32,887 nt of DNA from Ancylobacter novellus (lineage in GTDB: Bacteria > Pseudomonadota > Alphaproteobacteria > Rhizobiales > Xanthobacteraceae): assembly GCA_003241485.1 (NCBI GenBank), contig QFQD01000037.1, positions 1 to 32,887 of the forward strand. Direction: 5' to 3'. The first letter of the stretch is position 1. Each line of letters begins with the position of its first letter. The translations under genes were made by a program, and so were the position numbers. Below are positions 8,465 through 15,981 of the stretch, piece by piece. The notes under the pieces were generated by a model, which was given only the letters and a program-made list of their open reading frames with translations, was not told the DNA's origin and did not search any database.

Positions 8465-8487
8465 GGGGCGGAACCTCTTTCCGTCCC
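8465..8487 (+). other. Intercistronic hairpin between dapA and smpB
   Basis: GGGGCGGAA (8465-8473) pairs with TTCCGTCCC (8479-8487): 9 bp including one G-U pair, with a CCTCT loop. There is no T-run after it, so read-through into smpB is expected. It could shield the 3' end of dapA mRNA or attenuate transcription. Confidence 0.45.
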
Positions 8488-8499
8488 GCATGGAACGAT

Positions 8500-8973
8500 A
8501 TGGCCGAAAAGAAAACTCAACCACGCAAGGTCGTCGCCGACAATCGCCGAGCGCGGTTTGATTTCGACATTGGCGAGGTGTTCGAGGCGGGGATCGCGCT
8601 CAGCGGCACGGAGGTGAAGAGCCTTCGTGCCGGCAAGGCCACCGTGGGCGAGAGCTACGTCTCGGCCAAGACCGGCGAGGCGATCCTCTACAACTCCTTC
8701 ATCCCGGAATATCTCCAGGCGAACCGGTTCAACCACGAGCCGCGCCGCCCACGCAAACTGCTGCTGCACAAGCGGCAGATTGCCCGCCTGTGGCAGGCGG
8801 TCGAGCGTGAGGGCATGACCGTGGTGCCGCTCAAGATATTCTTCAACGAGCAGGGGCGGGCCAAGGTCGAGATCGCCATTGCCCGCGGCCGCAAGGCGCA
8901 TGACAAGCGCGAGGCTCTGAAGGAGAAAGACTGGGCGCGCGACAAGCAGCGGTTGTTGCGCGACAGGGGCTAA
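8500..8973 (+). CDS. smpB: SsrA-binding protein SmpB
   Basis: 157 aa. It binds tmRNA and brings it to stalled ribosomes for trans-translation. The N-terminal block NRRARFDFDIGEVFEAGIALSGTEVKSLR (split here by position: about residues 15-43) is diagnostic, with the conserved GTEVKSLR turn. GRAKVEIAIARGRKAHDKRE and a basic Lys/Arg C-terminal tail, which enters the decoding centre, close the protein. Length is normal. The tmRNA gene itself is not in this window. It follows dapA by 40 nt, an arrangement that likely gives co-transcription past the hairpin. The call is firm. Confidence 0.96.
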   Translation: MAEKKTQPRKVVADNRRARFDFDIGEVFEAGIALSGTEVKSLRAGKATVGESYVSAKTGEAILYNSFIPEYLQANRFNHEPRRPRKLLLHKRQIARLWQAVEREGMTVVPLKIFFNEQGRAKVEIAIARGRKAHDKREALKEKDWARDKQRLLRDRG

Positions 8974-8998
8974 GTCATCCGCTTTGTCAGAGACTTAG
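8970..8998. terminator. Possible bidirectional terminator between smpB and the GNAT gene
   Basis: CTAAGTC (8970-8976, overlapping the smpB stop) pairs with GACTTAG (8992-8998) around a 15-nt loop, followed by a T-rich ATTATTTCTT on the plus side. It lies exactly between two convergent genes. The stem is short, so this is tentative. Confidence 0.35.
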
Positions 8999-9000
8999 GA

Positions 9001-9489
9001 TTATTTCTTCTCATCCAGATTGAGCTGGTACTGGATAAAGCCGGAGCGCCCTCCGGTGACGCTGTCATACAGCGTCTGCGCCGTCTCATTGCTGGAATGG
9101 GTCAGCCAGTGCACCGCCGGGGCGCCGATGCTGCGCGCCTGCTCCGCCACATAGGCGATCAGCTTTCGGCCGAGACCCAGGCCGCGCGCCTCCGGGCTGA
9201 CAAAGAGGTCTTCGAGATAGACCGAACGGGTGGCGACCCATGTCGAGCGATGCTCGATGAAATGCACGAACCCCAAGGTGTCGCCATTTGCCGGATCGAC
9301 CGCGACCGCGCCGTGCACCGGCTCGGTCGGGTCCAGCAGGCGCTGCCAAGTCAGCGCCGTCGTCTCGGCGGGAATGTCGACCTCATAGAAACGCTGATAG
9401 GCGTTCCAAAGCCTCATCCAGTCCGTCTGGTCCGCCGGACGGAGCGGCCGGATGACCGGTTGCGGCGAGGCAGCGGTTCCAGCGCTCAC
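9001..9489 (-). CDS. GNAT-family N-acetyltransferase (SSAT-like)
   Basis: 162 aa, a single GNAT domain. Motif A, YLEDLFVSPEARGLGLGRKLI, has the acetyl-CoA pyrophosphate loop RGLGLGR (102-108). Tyr141 in AQTLYDSV is the usual general acid. The HFIEHRSTWVATRSVYLEDLFV stretch (about residues 77-97) resembles spermidine/spermine and thialysine acetyltransferases more than RimI-type enzymes. It starts 17 nt after efp on the same strand, so the two genes are probably co-transcribed. The acceptor is unknown: an amino-group small molecule such as a polyamine or lysine analogue is the family-based guess. A link to EF-P modification is speculative. Confidence 0.85.
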   Translation of the reverse strand: MSAGTAASPQPVIRPLRPADQTDWMRLWNAYQRFYEVDIPAETTALTWQRLLDPTEPVHGAVAVDPANGDTLGFVHFIEHRSTWVATRSVYLEDLFVSPEARGLGLGRKLIAYVAEQARSIGAPAVHWLTHSSNETAQTLYDSVTGGRSGFIQYQLNLDEKK

Positions 9490-9506
9490 GTTACGATCCT
9501 TCCGGG

Positions 9507-10076
9507 TCAGTCCTTGGCCCGCTCGACGTAGGAACCGTCGGCGGTCATGACAACAATGCGGGTGCCGACACCGATATGCGGCGGAACGGCCGAGCGCACG
9601 CCGTTCGACAAAATGGCAGGCTTGTAGGACGACGAGGCGGTCTGGCCCTTCATCGCCGGCTCGGTTTCGACGACTTCCAGCGTCACGCGCTGCGGCAGCT
9701 CGATGGCGATGGCATTGCCTTCATGCACCGACAGCATGACCTGCATGCTTTCCTGCAGATAGGCCGCCTGGTCGCCGATCACGTCCTTGGAGACGGCGAC
9801 CTGGTCGTAATTCTCCGGGTTCATGAAGTGGAAGCCTTCCGCATCGGAATACAGGAAGGTGTAGGGTCGATCCTCGACATGGGCGCGCTCCACCTGCTCG
9901 GTGGTGCGGTAGCGCTCGGAGATCTTCACGCCGTCGGAGATGCGGCGCATGTCGAGCTGCGTCACCGGCGTGCCCTTGCCGGGGTGGATGTTGTCGGCGG
10001 TGAGCACGACATAGAGCTTGCCGTCGATGTCGACGACGCTGCCCTTGCGCAGCGAGCTGGCGATGACCTTGACCAT
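9507..10076 (-). CDS. efp: Translation elongation factor P
   Basis: 189 aa. EF-P relieves ribosome stalling at polyproline stretches by entering the E site. The N-terminal KOW-like domain carries the modification loop HPGKGTP with Lys34 at the canonical position. Two OB-like domains follow, ending in a conserved block with IVVMTADGSYVERAKD. Lys34, together with the divergent epmA across a 122-nt gap, predicts (R)-beta-lysylation rather than the Arg32/rhamnose route. epmB (lysine 2,3-aminomutase) is not in the window. The GNAT gene follows 17 nt downstream. Confidence 0.96.
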   Translation of the reverse strand: MVKVIASSLRKGSVVDIDGKLYVVLTADNIHPGKGTPVTQLDMRRISDGVKISERYRTTEQVERAHVEDRPYTFLYSDAEGFHFMNPENYDQVAVSKDVIGDQAAYLQESMQVMLSVHEGNAIAIELPQRVTLEVVETEPAMKGQTASSSYKPAILSNGVRSAVPPHIGVGTRIVVMTADGSYVERAKD

Positions 10077-10198
10077 GGAGGTCCTCTGGCTGTTGGGTGC
10101 GCCGCATCGCGCGGAGGCACCGGGGGATTCCTTTGGCGCCTCCTATACTCGCGCGCCCGTCATCCGCCAACCCCAGGCGGTTCGCTGGAGTTTGCGTC

Positions 10199-11242
10199 AT
10201 GTCGCTTACCGTTTCGCCCTGGTGGTCACCCGCCCGCCACGCCGACCGGCGGCCCTTTCTCCTGGCCCGCCAGCGCGTACAGACGGCGCTACGCGGGTTT
10301 TTCGGAGCGCGGGACTTCGTGGAGGTCGAGACGCCGATCTTGCAGGTGTCGCCCGGCAATGAGACGCATCTGAAGGCGTTCGCGACCGAACTGGAAGGAC
10401 CGGACGGCGTGCGGGCGCCGCGTTATCTCCATACCTCGCCGGAATTCACCGCAAAGAAGCTGCTGGCGGCAGGCGAGACGCGCCTCTTCACCTTCGCCCG
10501 CGTTTTTCGCAACGGCGAACGCACGGCGCTGCACCATCCCGAATTCACCATGCTCGAATGGTACCGGGCCGAGGCGACCTATGACGCGCTGATGCAGGAC
10601 TGCGCCGATGTGCTCGCCGTGACGGCGGAAGCTGTCGGCGCGCATGTGTTCAGCTTCGGCGGCCATCGCTGCGATGTCGCCTTGTCACCGGAACGCCTCA
10701 CCGTGGCGGAGGCCTTCGCGCGCTTCGCCGGCATCGACCTGATGGCGACCGTAGGCATCGAGAGCAATGACCGCGACGGGCTCTGGCGGGCGGCGCGCAC
10801 CGCCGGCATACGGGTGGCGGACGACGACACATGGGCGGATGTGTTCACCCGCGTCATGGTGGAAAAGATCGAGCCGTTCCTCGGCATCGGTCGCTCCACC
10901 ATCCTGTGTGAGTACCCCATCTCGGAGGCGGCGCTGGCGCGACCCAAGCCGTCCGATCCGCGCCTGGCGGAGCGCTTCGAGCTTTATGTCTGCGCCGTAG
11001 AGCTGGCTAACGCCTTTGGCGAACTGACCGATGCTCAGGAGCAGCGCCGACGCTTTATTCAGTGGATGGACGAGAAGGAGCGCATCTATGGCGAGCGTTA
11101 TCCGCTCGACGAGGATTTCCTCGCTGCGCTAGCGCTCATGCCGGAAGCGTCTGGAATAGCACTCGGCTTCGACCGGCTGGTGATGCTCGCCGCTGGCGCG
11201 CGCCGGATCGAGGACGTGTTGTGGGCGCCGGTTGCGCCCTAA
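10199..11242 (+). CDS. epmA: EF-P--(R)-beta-lysine ligase
   Basis: 347 aa. A class II lysyl-tRNA synthetase catalytic core without the anticodon-binding domain, which defines EpmA (PoxA/GenX). It activates (R)-beta-lysine and attaches it to Lys34 of EF-P. Motif 2 is seen in RVFRNGERTALHHPEFTMLEWYR (about 102-124), the active-site ELANAFGEL region follows, and motif 3 is GIALGFDRLVMLA. Start: GGAG about 8 nt upstream of ATG 10199; upstream in-frame reading has no SD. Divergent from efp, its substrate gene. Its stop is separated by one nucleotide from the stop of the convergent uracil-DNA glycosylase gene. Confidence 0.94.
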   Translation: MSLTVSPWWSPARHADRRPFLLARQRVQTALRGFFGARDFVEVETPILQVSPGNETHLKAFATELEGPDGVRAPRYLHTSPEFTAKKLLAAGETRLFTFARVFRNGERTALHHPEFTMLEWYRAEATYDALMQDCADVLAVTAEAVGAHVFSFGGHRCDVALSPERLTVAEAFARFAGIDLMATVGIESNDRDGLWRAARTAGIRVADDDTWADVFTRVMVEKIEPFLGIGRSTILCEYPISEAALARPKPSDPRLAERFELYVCAVELANAFGELTDAQEQRRRFIQWMDEKERIYGERYPLDEDFLAALALMPEASGIALGFDRLVMLAAGARRIEDVLWAPVAP

Positions 11243-11243
11243 A

Positions 11244-11903
11244 TCAGCCCAGCGTGTCGATATGGGCGCGCACCTTGGCGAAGACGGCGTGGAACATCTC
11301 GGTCGTCAGCACGCCGGTATTCGTGTTGTAGCGTGAGCAGTGATAGCTGTCGAAAAGCACGAGGTCGCCAATCCGGTGGACCGCGCCATGGGCGAATTTG
11401 TGGTGCGACAGCTTCTCGCCATGCGCGGCAAGCACCTGGTCGTGGGCAATCTTGCCCAGGGCGACGATGGCGCTCAGCGCCGGCAGCAGGCCGATCGTGG
11501 CGGAGAAAAACGGCCGGCAGTTGCGGATCTCGTCGGTCGTTGGTTTGTTTTCCGGCGGCACGCAGCGCACGGCATTGGTCAGCCGCGCATCGCACAGTTG
11601 CAGCGTGTCATCCGGACGTGCCTCGAAGACGCCTGTGGCGAAACCGAATTTGATGAGCGTCGAGTAGAGCAACTCGCCGGCGTAATCCCCGGTAAAGGGG
11701 CGGCCGGTTCGGTTGGCGCCGCGAACGCCGGGCGCGAGCCCGACGATGAGCAGGCGCCCGTCCTGCGGCCCGAAGGATGGCACGGGCGCGTTGTGCCAGG
11801 CGGGCTCCCGCGCGCGCCACTCTTCGCGGAAGGCGACGAGGCGCGGGCAGAGCGGGCAGTCATGCGGCGGTTCCGCCGGCGCGGGCGTCGGCAGAACGCT
11901 CAT
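11244..11903 (-). CDS. Uracil-DNA glycosylase, family 5 (UDGb type)
   Basis: 219 aa. It removes uracil, and often hypoxanthine or xanthine, from DNA. The family 5 motif GLAPGVRGANRTGRPFTGD (55-73) lacks the family 4 catalytic Glu/Asp, as expected for UDGb. The second motif is SYHCSRYNTNTG (186-197). Four cysteines (Cys16, Cys19, Cys114, Cys129) match the 4Fe-4S cluster set. NAVRCVPPENKPT is also family-typical. The ATG at 11903 has GAGG 5-6 nt upstream; a longer in-frame extension would run into the NYN gene. It starts 7 nt after the NYN stop, so the two are co-transcribed. Confidence 0.9.
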   Translation of the reverse strand: MSVLPTPAPAEPPHDCPLCPRLVAFREEWRAREPAWHNAPVPSFGPQDGRLLIVGLAPGVRGANRTGRPFTGDYAGELLYSTLIKFGFATGVFEARPDDTLQLCDARLTNAVRCVPPENKPTTDEIRNCRPFFSATIGLLPALSAIVALGKIAHDQVLAAHGEKLSHHKFAHGAVHRIGDLVLFDSYHCSRYNTNTGVLTTEMFHAVFAKVRAHIDTLG

Positions 11904-11910
11904 GCCGGCC

Positions 11911-12531
11911 TCACGGCTCGCCCGCATCTTCGTCGTCACCTGCCGGTGCGGCCGGGCGACGTTCGAGGAAGCGTGGCGGCTCGTGCATGCGGCCTGACCG
12001 TTCGGCGGGATCGCGGCCGATGCGGGCCTGCAAGTCGACAAGGTCGATGAAGATATCCGCCTGGCGGCGCAGTTCATCCGCGATCATCGGCGGCTGGGTG
12101 TGGACCGACGACACCACGCTCACCCGAACCCCCTTGCGCTGGATGGCTTCGACCAGCGACCGGAAGTCGCCATCGCCCGAGAAGATCACGATGTGGTCAA
12201 CATGGGAGGCGAGCTCCATGGCGTTGACCGCCAGCTCGATGTCCATATTGCCCCGCACCCGCCGACGCCCCTGGCTGTCGGTGAATTCGCGGGCGGGCTT
12301 GGTGACAACGGAGTATCCATTGTAATCGAGCCAGTCGAGGAGGGGGCGGATCGACGAATATTCCGAATCTTCCACGAGCGTGGTGTAGTAGAAAGCGCGA
12401 AGTACATAGCCGCGCGCCTGGAATTCCTTCAAAAGTCGCTTGTAATCAATGTCGAAGCCAAGAGATTTTGTGGCGGAATACAGATTGGCGCCATCGATAA
12501 AAAGGGCTGTCTTTTCCATTCCCTGAGCCAT
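11911..12531 (-). CDS. NYN-domain (LabA/DUF88-like) protein, probable nuclease
   Basis: 206 aa. NYN domains have a PIN-like fold and are proposed metal-dependent RNases. The acidic residues fall where expected: ALFIDGANLY near the N-terminus, GNMDIELAVNAMELA in the middle and FSGDGDFRSLV after it. PPMIADELRRQADIFIDL ends the domain, and the tail is disordered and acidic (DDEDAGEP). The ATG at 12531 (MAQG) was chosen; an internal ATG at 12519 (MEKTALF) and a TTG at 12540 are alternatives, none with a strong SD. Upstream partner of the uracil-DNA glycosylase gene in a two-gene operon. Substrate unknown. Confidence 0.87.
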   Translation of the reverse strand: MAQGMEKTALFIDGANLYSATKSLGFDIDYKRLLKEFQARGYVLRAFYYTTLVEDSEYSSIRPLLDWLDYNGYSVVTKPAREFTDSQGRRRVRGNMDIELAVNAMELASHVDHIVIFSGDGDFRSLVEAIQRKGVRVSVVSSVHTQPPMIADELRRQADIFIDLVDLQARIGRDPAERSGRMHEPPRFLERRPAAPAGDDEDAGEP

Positions 12532-12784
12532 AATGGGCAAGTACCTGAAACGCAGTTATAATAGGATGCGGTGTCGCCGAAGAGACGCCGCGGCTCGTGC
12601 CCCATGACTACTCATAGCTCATTTGTGGCGAGGGCAGGACAAGGCGGCCGGGCTACACTGATTTTTGTCAGTCGGACCGATCCGCGCCCGATCCGGAGCG
12701 GAACCAGAGCCGCGATACTTGCCCCCGAGCCCTCATTGGTTTAAGGCACCCGCTTTACGGATAAGCAGACAGGAGTGCCGAGGC

Positions 12785-13174
12785 ATGGCTCGCGTCACCG
12801 TCGAGGATTGCGTCGACAAGGTCGACAATCGCTTCGAGCTCGTTCTTCTCGCCGGCCATCGTGCGCGCATGATCGCGTCCGGGTCGCCGATCACTATCGA
12901 CCGCGACAACGACAAGAACCCCGTCGTCGCTCTGCGCGAGATCGCGGACCAGACAATCTCGCCGGAAGACCTGCGCGAGGAGCTGATCCATTCGCTGCAG
13001 AAGTTCACCGAAGTCGACGAGCCCGAGCCGGAGACCGTTCCGATGATCGCGTCCTCGTCTTCGAGCGGCGCAGACGATTCCGACGTCATGCTCGATCGCA
13101 TGACGGAAGAGGAACTGCTCGCCGGCCTTCAGGGCCTCGTGCCTCCGGAGCCGAGCGACGACGACGAGGGCTGA
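12785..13174 (+). CDS. rpoZ: RNA polymerase omega subunit
   Basis: 129 aa. Omega helps assemble the beta' subunit of RNA polymerase. The core is textbook: MARVTVEDCVDKVDNRFELV (20 residues), then LLAGHRARMIASG. The N-terminal MAR tripeptide that forms part of ppGpp site 1 in proteobacteria is intact. The C-terminal half (about 80-129) is an acidic, Ser/Glu/Asp-rich tail, longer than in Escherichia coli but usual for alphaproteobacteria. AGGAG at 12771-12775 supports the start. rsh, the ppGpp enzyme, lies about 500 nt downstream. Confidence 0.95.
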   Translation: MARVTVEDCVDKVDNRFELVLLAGHRARMIASGSPITIDRDNDKNPVVALREIADQTISPEDLREELIHSLQKFTEVDEPEPETVPMIASSSSSGADDSDVMLDRMTEEELLAGLQGLVPPEPSDDDEG

Positions 13175-13224
13175 GGGCGACACCGCCTGGCTTGACGACG
13201 CGAACGGTTGAGAAAACGACATTT

Positions 13225-13244
13225 GTGCCGGCGAAAGCCGGCAC
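13225..13244. repeat. REP-like GC palindrome / possible rpoZ terminator
   Basis: GTGCCGGC (13225-13232) and GCCGGCAC (13237-13244) form a perfect 8-bp stem closed by a GAAA tetraloop. The pattern CCGGCGAAAGCCGG is typical of dispersed intergenic repeats in alphaproteobacteria. It lies 50 nt after rpoZ and is followed by a weak T-containing stretch, so it may also end the rpoZ transcript. Only one copy was noticed here. Confidence 0.55.
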
Positions 13245-13270
13245 AGCTGTTTCTGGCGGGCAATCAGCGT

Positions 13271-13315
13271 TTCACGATCCGGACCGGGACGCTGCAGCGG
13301 GTGCTGGGTCGTGAA
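13271..13315. repeat. Inverted repeat downstream of rpoZ
   Basis: TTCACGATCC (13271-13280) and GGGTCGTGAA (13306-13315) can form a 10-bp stem with one G-U pair, around a 25-nt GC-rich loop. It ends 6 nt before the stop of the minus-strand microprotein gene, so it could terminate transcription from either side. Confidence 0.4.
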
Positions 13316-13321
13316 GCCGCT

Positions 13322-13498
13322 TTATTGCATCGCCCGTGAAATTTGCGCCTCCAGTTCCTGATTGCGCTTTCTCAGCTGCTCAAGCTCCTCGGCGAGGCCA
13401 TTCTTGAATGACGCGCACGAGAGTGCCGCCGCGATGAACCCCGCAAGTCCCCCGCAAATATAAGCCGCGATATAGCCGAGCCACGGCAGCACATTCAT
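13322..13498 (-). CDS. 58-aa membrane/coiled-coil microprotein
   Basis: It starts MNVLPWLGYIAAYICGGLAG: one membrane segment (about residues 3-27), with small residues, then a heptad-like charged helix (LAEELEQLRKRNQELEAQI) reaching the C-terminus. The design suggests a single-pass anchor with a cytoplasmic coiled coil. AGGA lies about 11 nt upstream of the ATG. A good promoter-like pair, TTGAAT-17-TACAAT, sits just upstream on the same strand. It lies between rpoZ and rsh and faces away from rsh. I do not recognise a family; a short DUF3789-like membrane protein is one option. Coding is supported by the promoter, SD and coherent protein design. Confidence 0.6.
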   Translation of the reverse strand: MNVLPWLGYIAAYICGGLAGFIAAALSCASFKNGLAEELEQLRKRNQELEAQISRAMQ

Positions 13499-13528
13499 GA
13501 ATGTCTCTTTCCTGAAGGTATTTAGTCG

Positions 13529-13557
13529 ATTGTAATTTTAAAATCGAACTAATTCAA
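13529..13557 (-). promoter_or_regulatory. Promoter-like sequence for the 58-aa microprotein
   Basis: Read on the minus strand: TTGAAT (13557-13552), 17-nt spacer, TACAAT (13534-13529). This is the closest match to a housekeeping sigma consensus I saw in the window. The spacer holds the perfect palindrome ATTTTAAAAT (13535-13544), and TCGATT/AATCGA arms (13526-13531, 13542-13547) flank it, so an operator may overlap the promoter. Confidence 0.55.
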
Positions 13558-13613
13558 TTGCGAATTGTGTTCATGAATGCGCCAGCGCCTTATGGCGCGC
13601 GCGACGCTGCGGC

Positions 13614-13642
13614 TTGCGCCGGACTGGAAGCACGATGATATT
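13614..13642 (+). promoter_or_regulatory. Weak promoter candidate for rsh
   Basis: TTGCGC (13614-13619), 17-nt spacer, GATATT (13637-13642), placed about 50 nt before the rsh ATG. It follows a GCGCC/TTAT/GGCGC hairpin at 13585-13598. A tentative call from spacing only. Confidence 0.3.
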
Positions 13643-13690
13643 TGGCGCACCCGGCACGAGACGAGTCGGGCTCTCGAGAGTTGACCTGTC

Positions 13691-15898
13691 ATGATGCGGC
13701 AGTACGAGCTCGTCGAGCGCGTCCGCCGGTACAATCCCAACACCGACGAGTCGCTGCTTGACCGGGCCTATGTTTATGCGATGCGCGCCCACGGAACGCA
13801 GAAGCGTGCCTCCGGCGATCCGTATTTCTCGCATCCCCTCGAAGTCGCGGCGATCCTGACCGATCTGAAGCTCGACGACGCGACCATCGTCGCCGCGCTG
13901 CTGCACGATACGATCGAGGACACCAACGCCACCCGCGACGAAATCGACCGCATCTTCGGTACGCAGATCGGTGCGCTGGTCGAGGGCCTTACCAAGATCA
14001 AGAAACTGGATCTGGTCTCCAAGCAGGCCAAGCAGGCGGAAAACCTGCGCAAGCTGCTCCTCGCCATTGCCGACGATGTGCGCGTGCTGCTGGTCAAGCT
14101 GGCCGACCGCCTGCACAATATGCGCACGCTCAAATGGGTGCCGGAGGAGAAGCGTTCGCGCGTCGCGCAGGAAACGCTGGACATCTACGCGCCGCTTGCC
14201 GGCCGCATGGGCATGCACGACATGCGCGAGGAGCTGGAGGATCTGTCCTTCCGCCAGCTGTCGGCCGATGCCTATGAATCGATCCGCGCCCGCCTTCAGA
14301 CGCTGAAAGAGAGCAATGGCGAACTCGTCGCGGCGATTGAACGCGAACTGAGCGATGCCGTGGCGCAAAAGGGCATCGCCGCACAGGTCAAAGGCCGCGA
14401 GAAGCGCCCCTATTCCATCTGGCGCAAGATGGAACAGAAATCGATCGCCTTCGAGCAGCTCTCGGACATTTACGGATTCCGCATCCTCGTCGACCGGCTG
14501 GAGGACTGCTACGCCGCGCTTGGCGTCGTGCACACCAAGTGGCCTCTCGTGCCGGGTCGCTTCAAGGACTACATCTCGACCCCGAAGCAGAACGACTACC
14601 GCTCGCTGCACACCACCGTCGTCGGTCCCGGCCGCCAGCGCGTCGAGCTGCAGATCCGTACACGCGAAATGCACGAGATCGCCGAATACGGCATCGCCGC
14701 GCACGCGCTGTACAAGGATTCCGTGGGCAGCGCGGCGGCGCCCGGCGACCGCGATTCCAACGCCTATGCCTGGCTGCGCCGCACCATCGAGCTGCTGGCG
14801 GAAGGCTCCAGCCCCGAGGAGTTCCTTGAGCACACCAAGCTCGAACTCTTCCACGACCAGGTGTTCTGTTTCACCCCCAAGGGCCGGCTCATCACGCTCC
14901 CGCGGCGTGCGACGCCGATCGACTTCGCCTATGCCGTGCACACCGGCGTGGGCGACCGCGCCGTCGGCGCGAAGGTGAACGGCACGAACGTTCCGCTCGT
15001 TTCGGAGCTGCAGAACGGCGACGAGGTGGAGATCATCACCGCCTCGGGCCAGACGCCACCCGCGGCCTGGGAATCCATCGTGGTGACCGGCAAGGCGCGT
15101 GCCGCGATCCGGCGCGCCACCCGTGCGTCCGTGCGCTCGCAATATGCCGGCCTCGGCAAGCGAATCGTCGAGCGCGCCATCGCGCGCGCAGGCAAGGTGT
15201 TCTCCGAGGACAAGCTGGCCGGGGTGATGGGGCGGCTGGCGCGCTCGTCCCTCGACGACATCTATGCCGCTGTCGGGCGCGGCGAGATGCGCGCCGACGA
15301 CGTGGTGAAGGCGGTTCATCCCGAATGGACCGGGCCGCGTCCCGAGGAACGCGCCGCCCCGCAGGGCGAGGGGTGGTTCGAGCTTGAACAGGGGCAGAGC
15401 CTGAAGTTCAAGATCCCCGGCATCGAGAGCGATCCCGATCCGAAGACGGCCATCCCCATTCGCGGCATTAACCGCGAATTGCCGGTGCGCTTCGCGCCGA
15501 ATGGCGGCGCTGTGCCGGGCGACCGCATCGTCGGCATCCTCACGCCGGGCGAGGGGATCACCATCTACCCGATCCAGTCGCCCGCGCTGCAGGAATTCGA
15601 GGAGGAGCCGGAGCGCTGGCTCGATGTGCGCTGGGACATTGACGAGGACGATCCGCAGCGCTTCCCCGTTCAGATCGTCGTGATCGCGACGCATGAGCCG
15701 GGCTCGCTGGCGCAGATCGCCCAGGTCATCGGCGAGCGCGACGGAAACATCGAGAACCTGCGCATGTCCTCGCGTTCAGCCGATTTCACCCGCATGGTGA
15801 TCGACATCGGCGTCTACGATCTTCGCCATCTGAACGGCATCATCGCCGATCTGCGGGCCCGGCCGGTGGTGTCCAGCGTCGAGCGCGTCAACGGATGA
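13691..15898 (+). CDS. rsh: Bifunctional (p)ppGpp synthetase/hydrolase, RelA/SpoT family
   Basis: 735 aa, full length. The N-terminal HD hydrolase has the metal motif HDTIED (72-77). The synthetase domain (about 240-370) contains YGFRILVDR and the GRFKDYISTPKQNDYRSLH region; the RFKDYI form marks bifunctional Rsh enzymes. A TGS domain (about 395-455) and a C-terminal ACT domain (about 660-732: VIATHEPGSLAQIAQVIGERDG) follow. Alphaproteobacteria usually have this single long Rsh to control the stringent response. ATG codons at 13691 and 13694 are both possible. The CsbD-like gene and pyrE follow on the same strand. Confidence 0.95.
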   Translation: MMRQYELVERVRRYNPNTDESLLDRAYVYAMRAHGTQKRASGDPYFSHPLEVAAILTDLKLDDATIVAALLHDTIEDTNATRDEIDRIFGTQIGALVEGLTKIKKLDLVSKQAKQAENLRKLLLAIADDVRVLLVKLADRLHNMRTLKWVPEEKRSRVAQETLDIYAPLAGRMGMHDMREELEDLSFRQLSADAYESIRARLQTLKESNGELVAAIERELSDAVAQKGIAAQVKGREKRPYSIWRKMEQKSIAFEQLSDIYGFRILVDRLEDCYAALGVVHTKWPLVPGRFKDYISTPKQNDYRSLHTTVVGPGRQRVELQIRTREMHEIAEYGIAAHALYKDSVGSAAAPGDRDSNAYAWLRRTIELLAEGSSPEEFLEHTKLELFHDQVFCFTPKGRLITLPRRATPIDFAYAVHTGVGDRAVGAKVNGTNVPLVSELQNGDEVEIITASGQTPPAAWESIVVTGKARAAIRRATRASVRSQYAGLGKRIVERAIARAGKVFSEDKLAGVMGRLARSSLDDIYAAVGRGEMRADDVVKAVHPEWTGPRPEERAAPQGEGWFELEQGQSLKFKIPGIESDPDPKTAIPIRGINRELPVRFAPNGGAVPGDRIVGILTPGEGITIYPIQSPALQEFEEEPERWLDVRWDIDEDDPQRFPVQIVVIATHEPGSLAQIAQVIGERDGNIENLRMSSRSADFTRMVIDIGVYDLRHLNGIIADLRARPVVSSVERVNG

Positions 15899-15901
15899 TC
15901 T

Positions 15902-15920
15902 TAGGGAACCGGTAACCCTA
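15902..15920 (+). other. Small inverted repeat after rsh
   Basis: TAGGG (15902-15906) and CCCTA (15916-15920) flank ACCGGT, itself a palindrome. Only 5 bp of outer stem and no T-run follow, so it is a poor terminator; it might be a protein-binding site. Confidence 0.25.
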
Positions 15921-15981
15921 TCAAGGCGTTGCTGGATCGGCGCGACGCGCATGATTCATGTCGACGACGGGGAGACCGACA

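Noticed and set aside
13571..15694. Long minus-strand frame opposite rsh
   Set aside because: Antisense to an intact, motif-rich Rsh; composition typical of a GC shadow.
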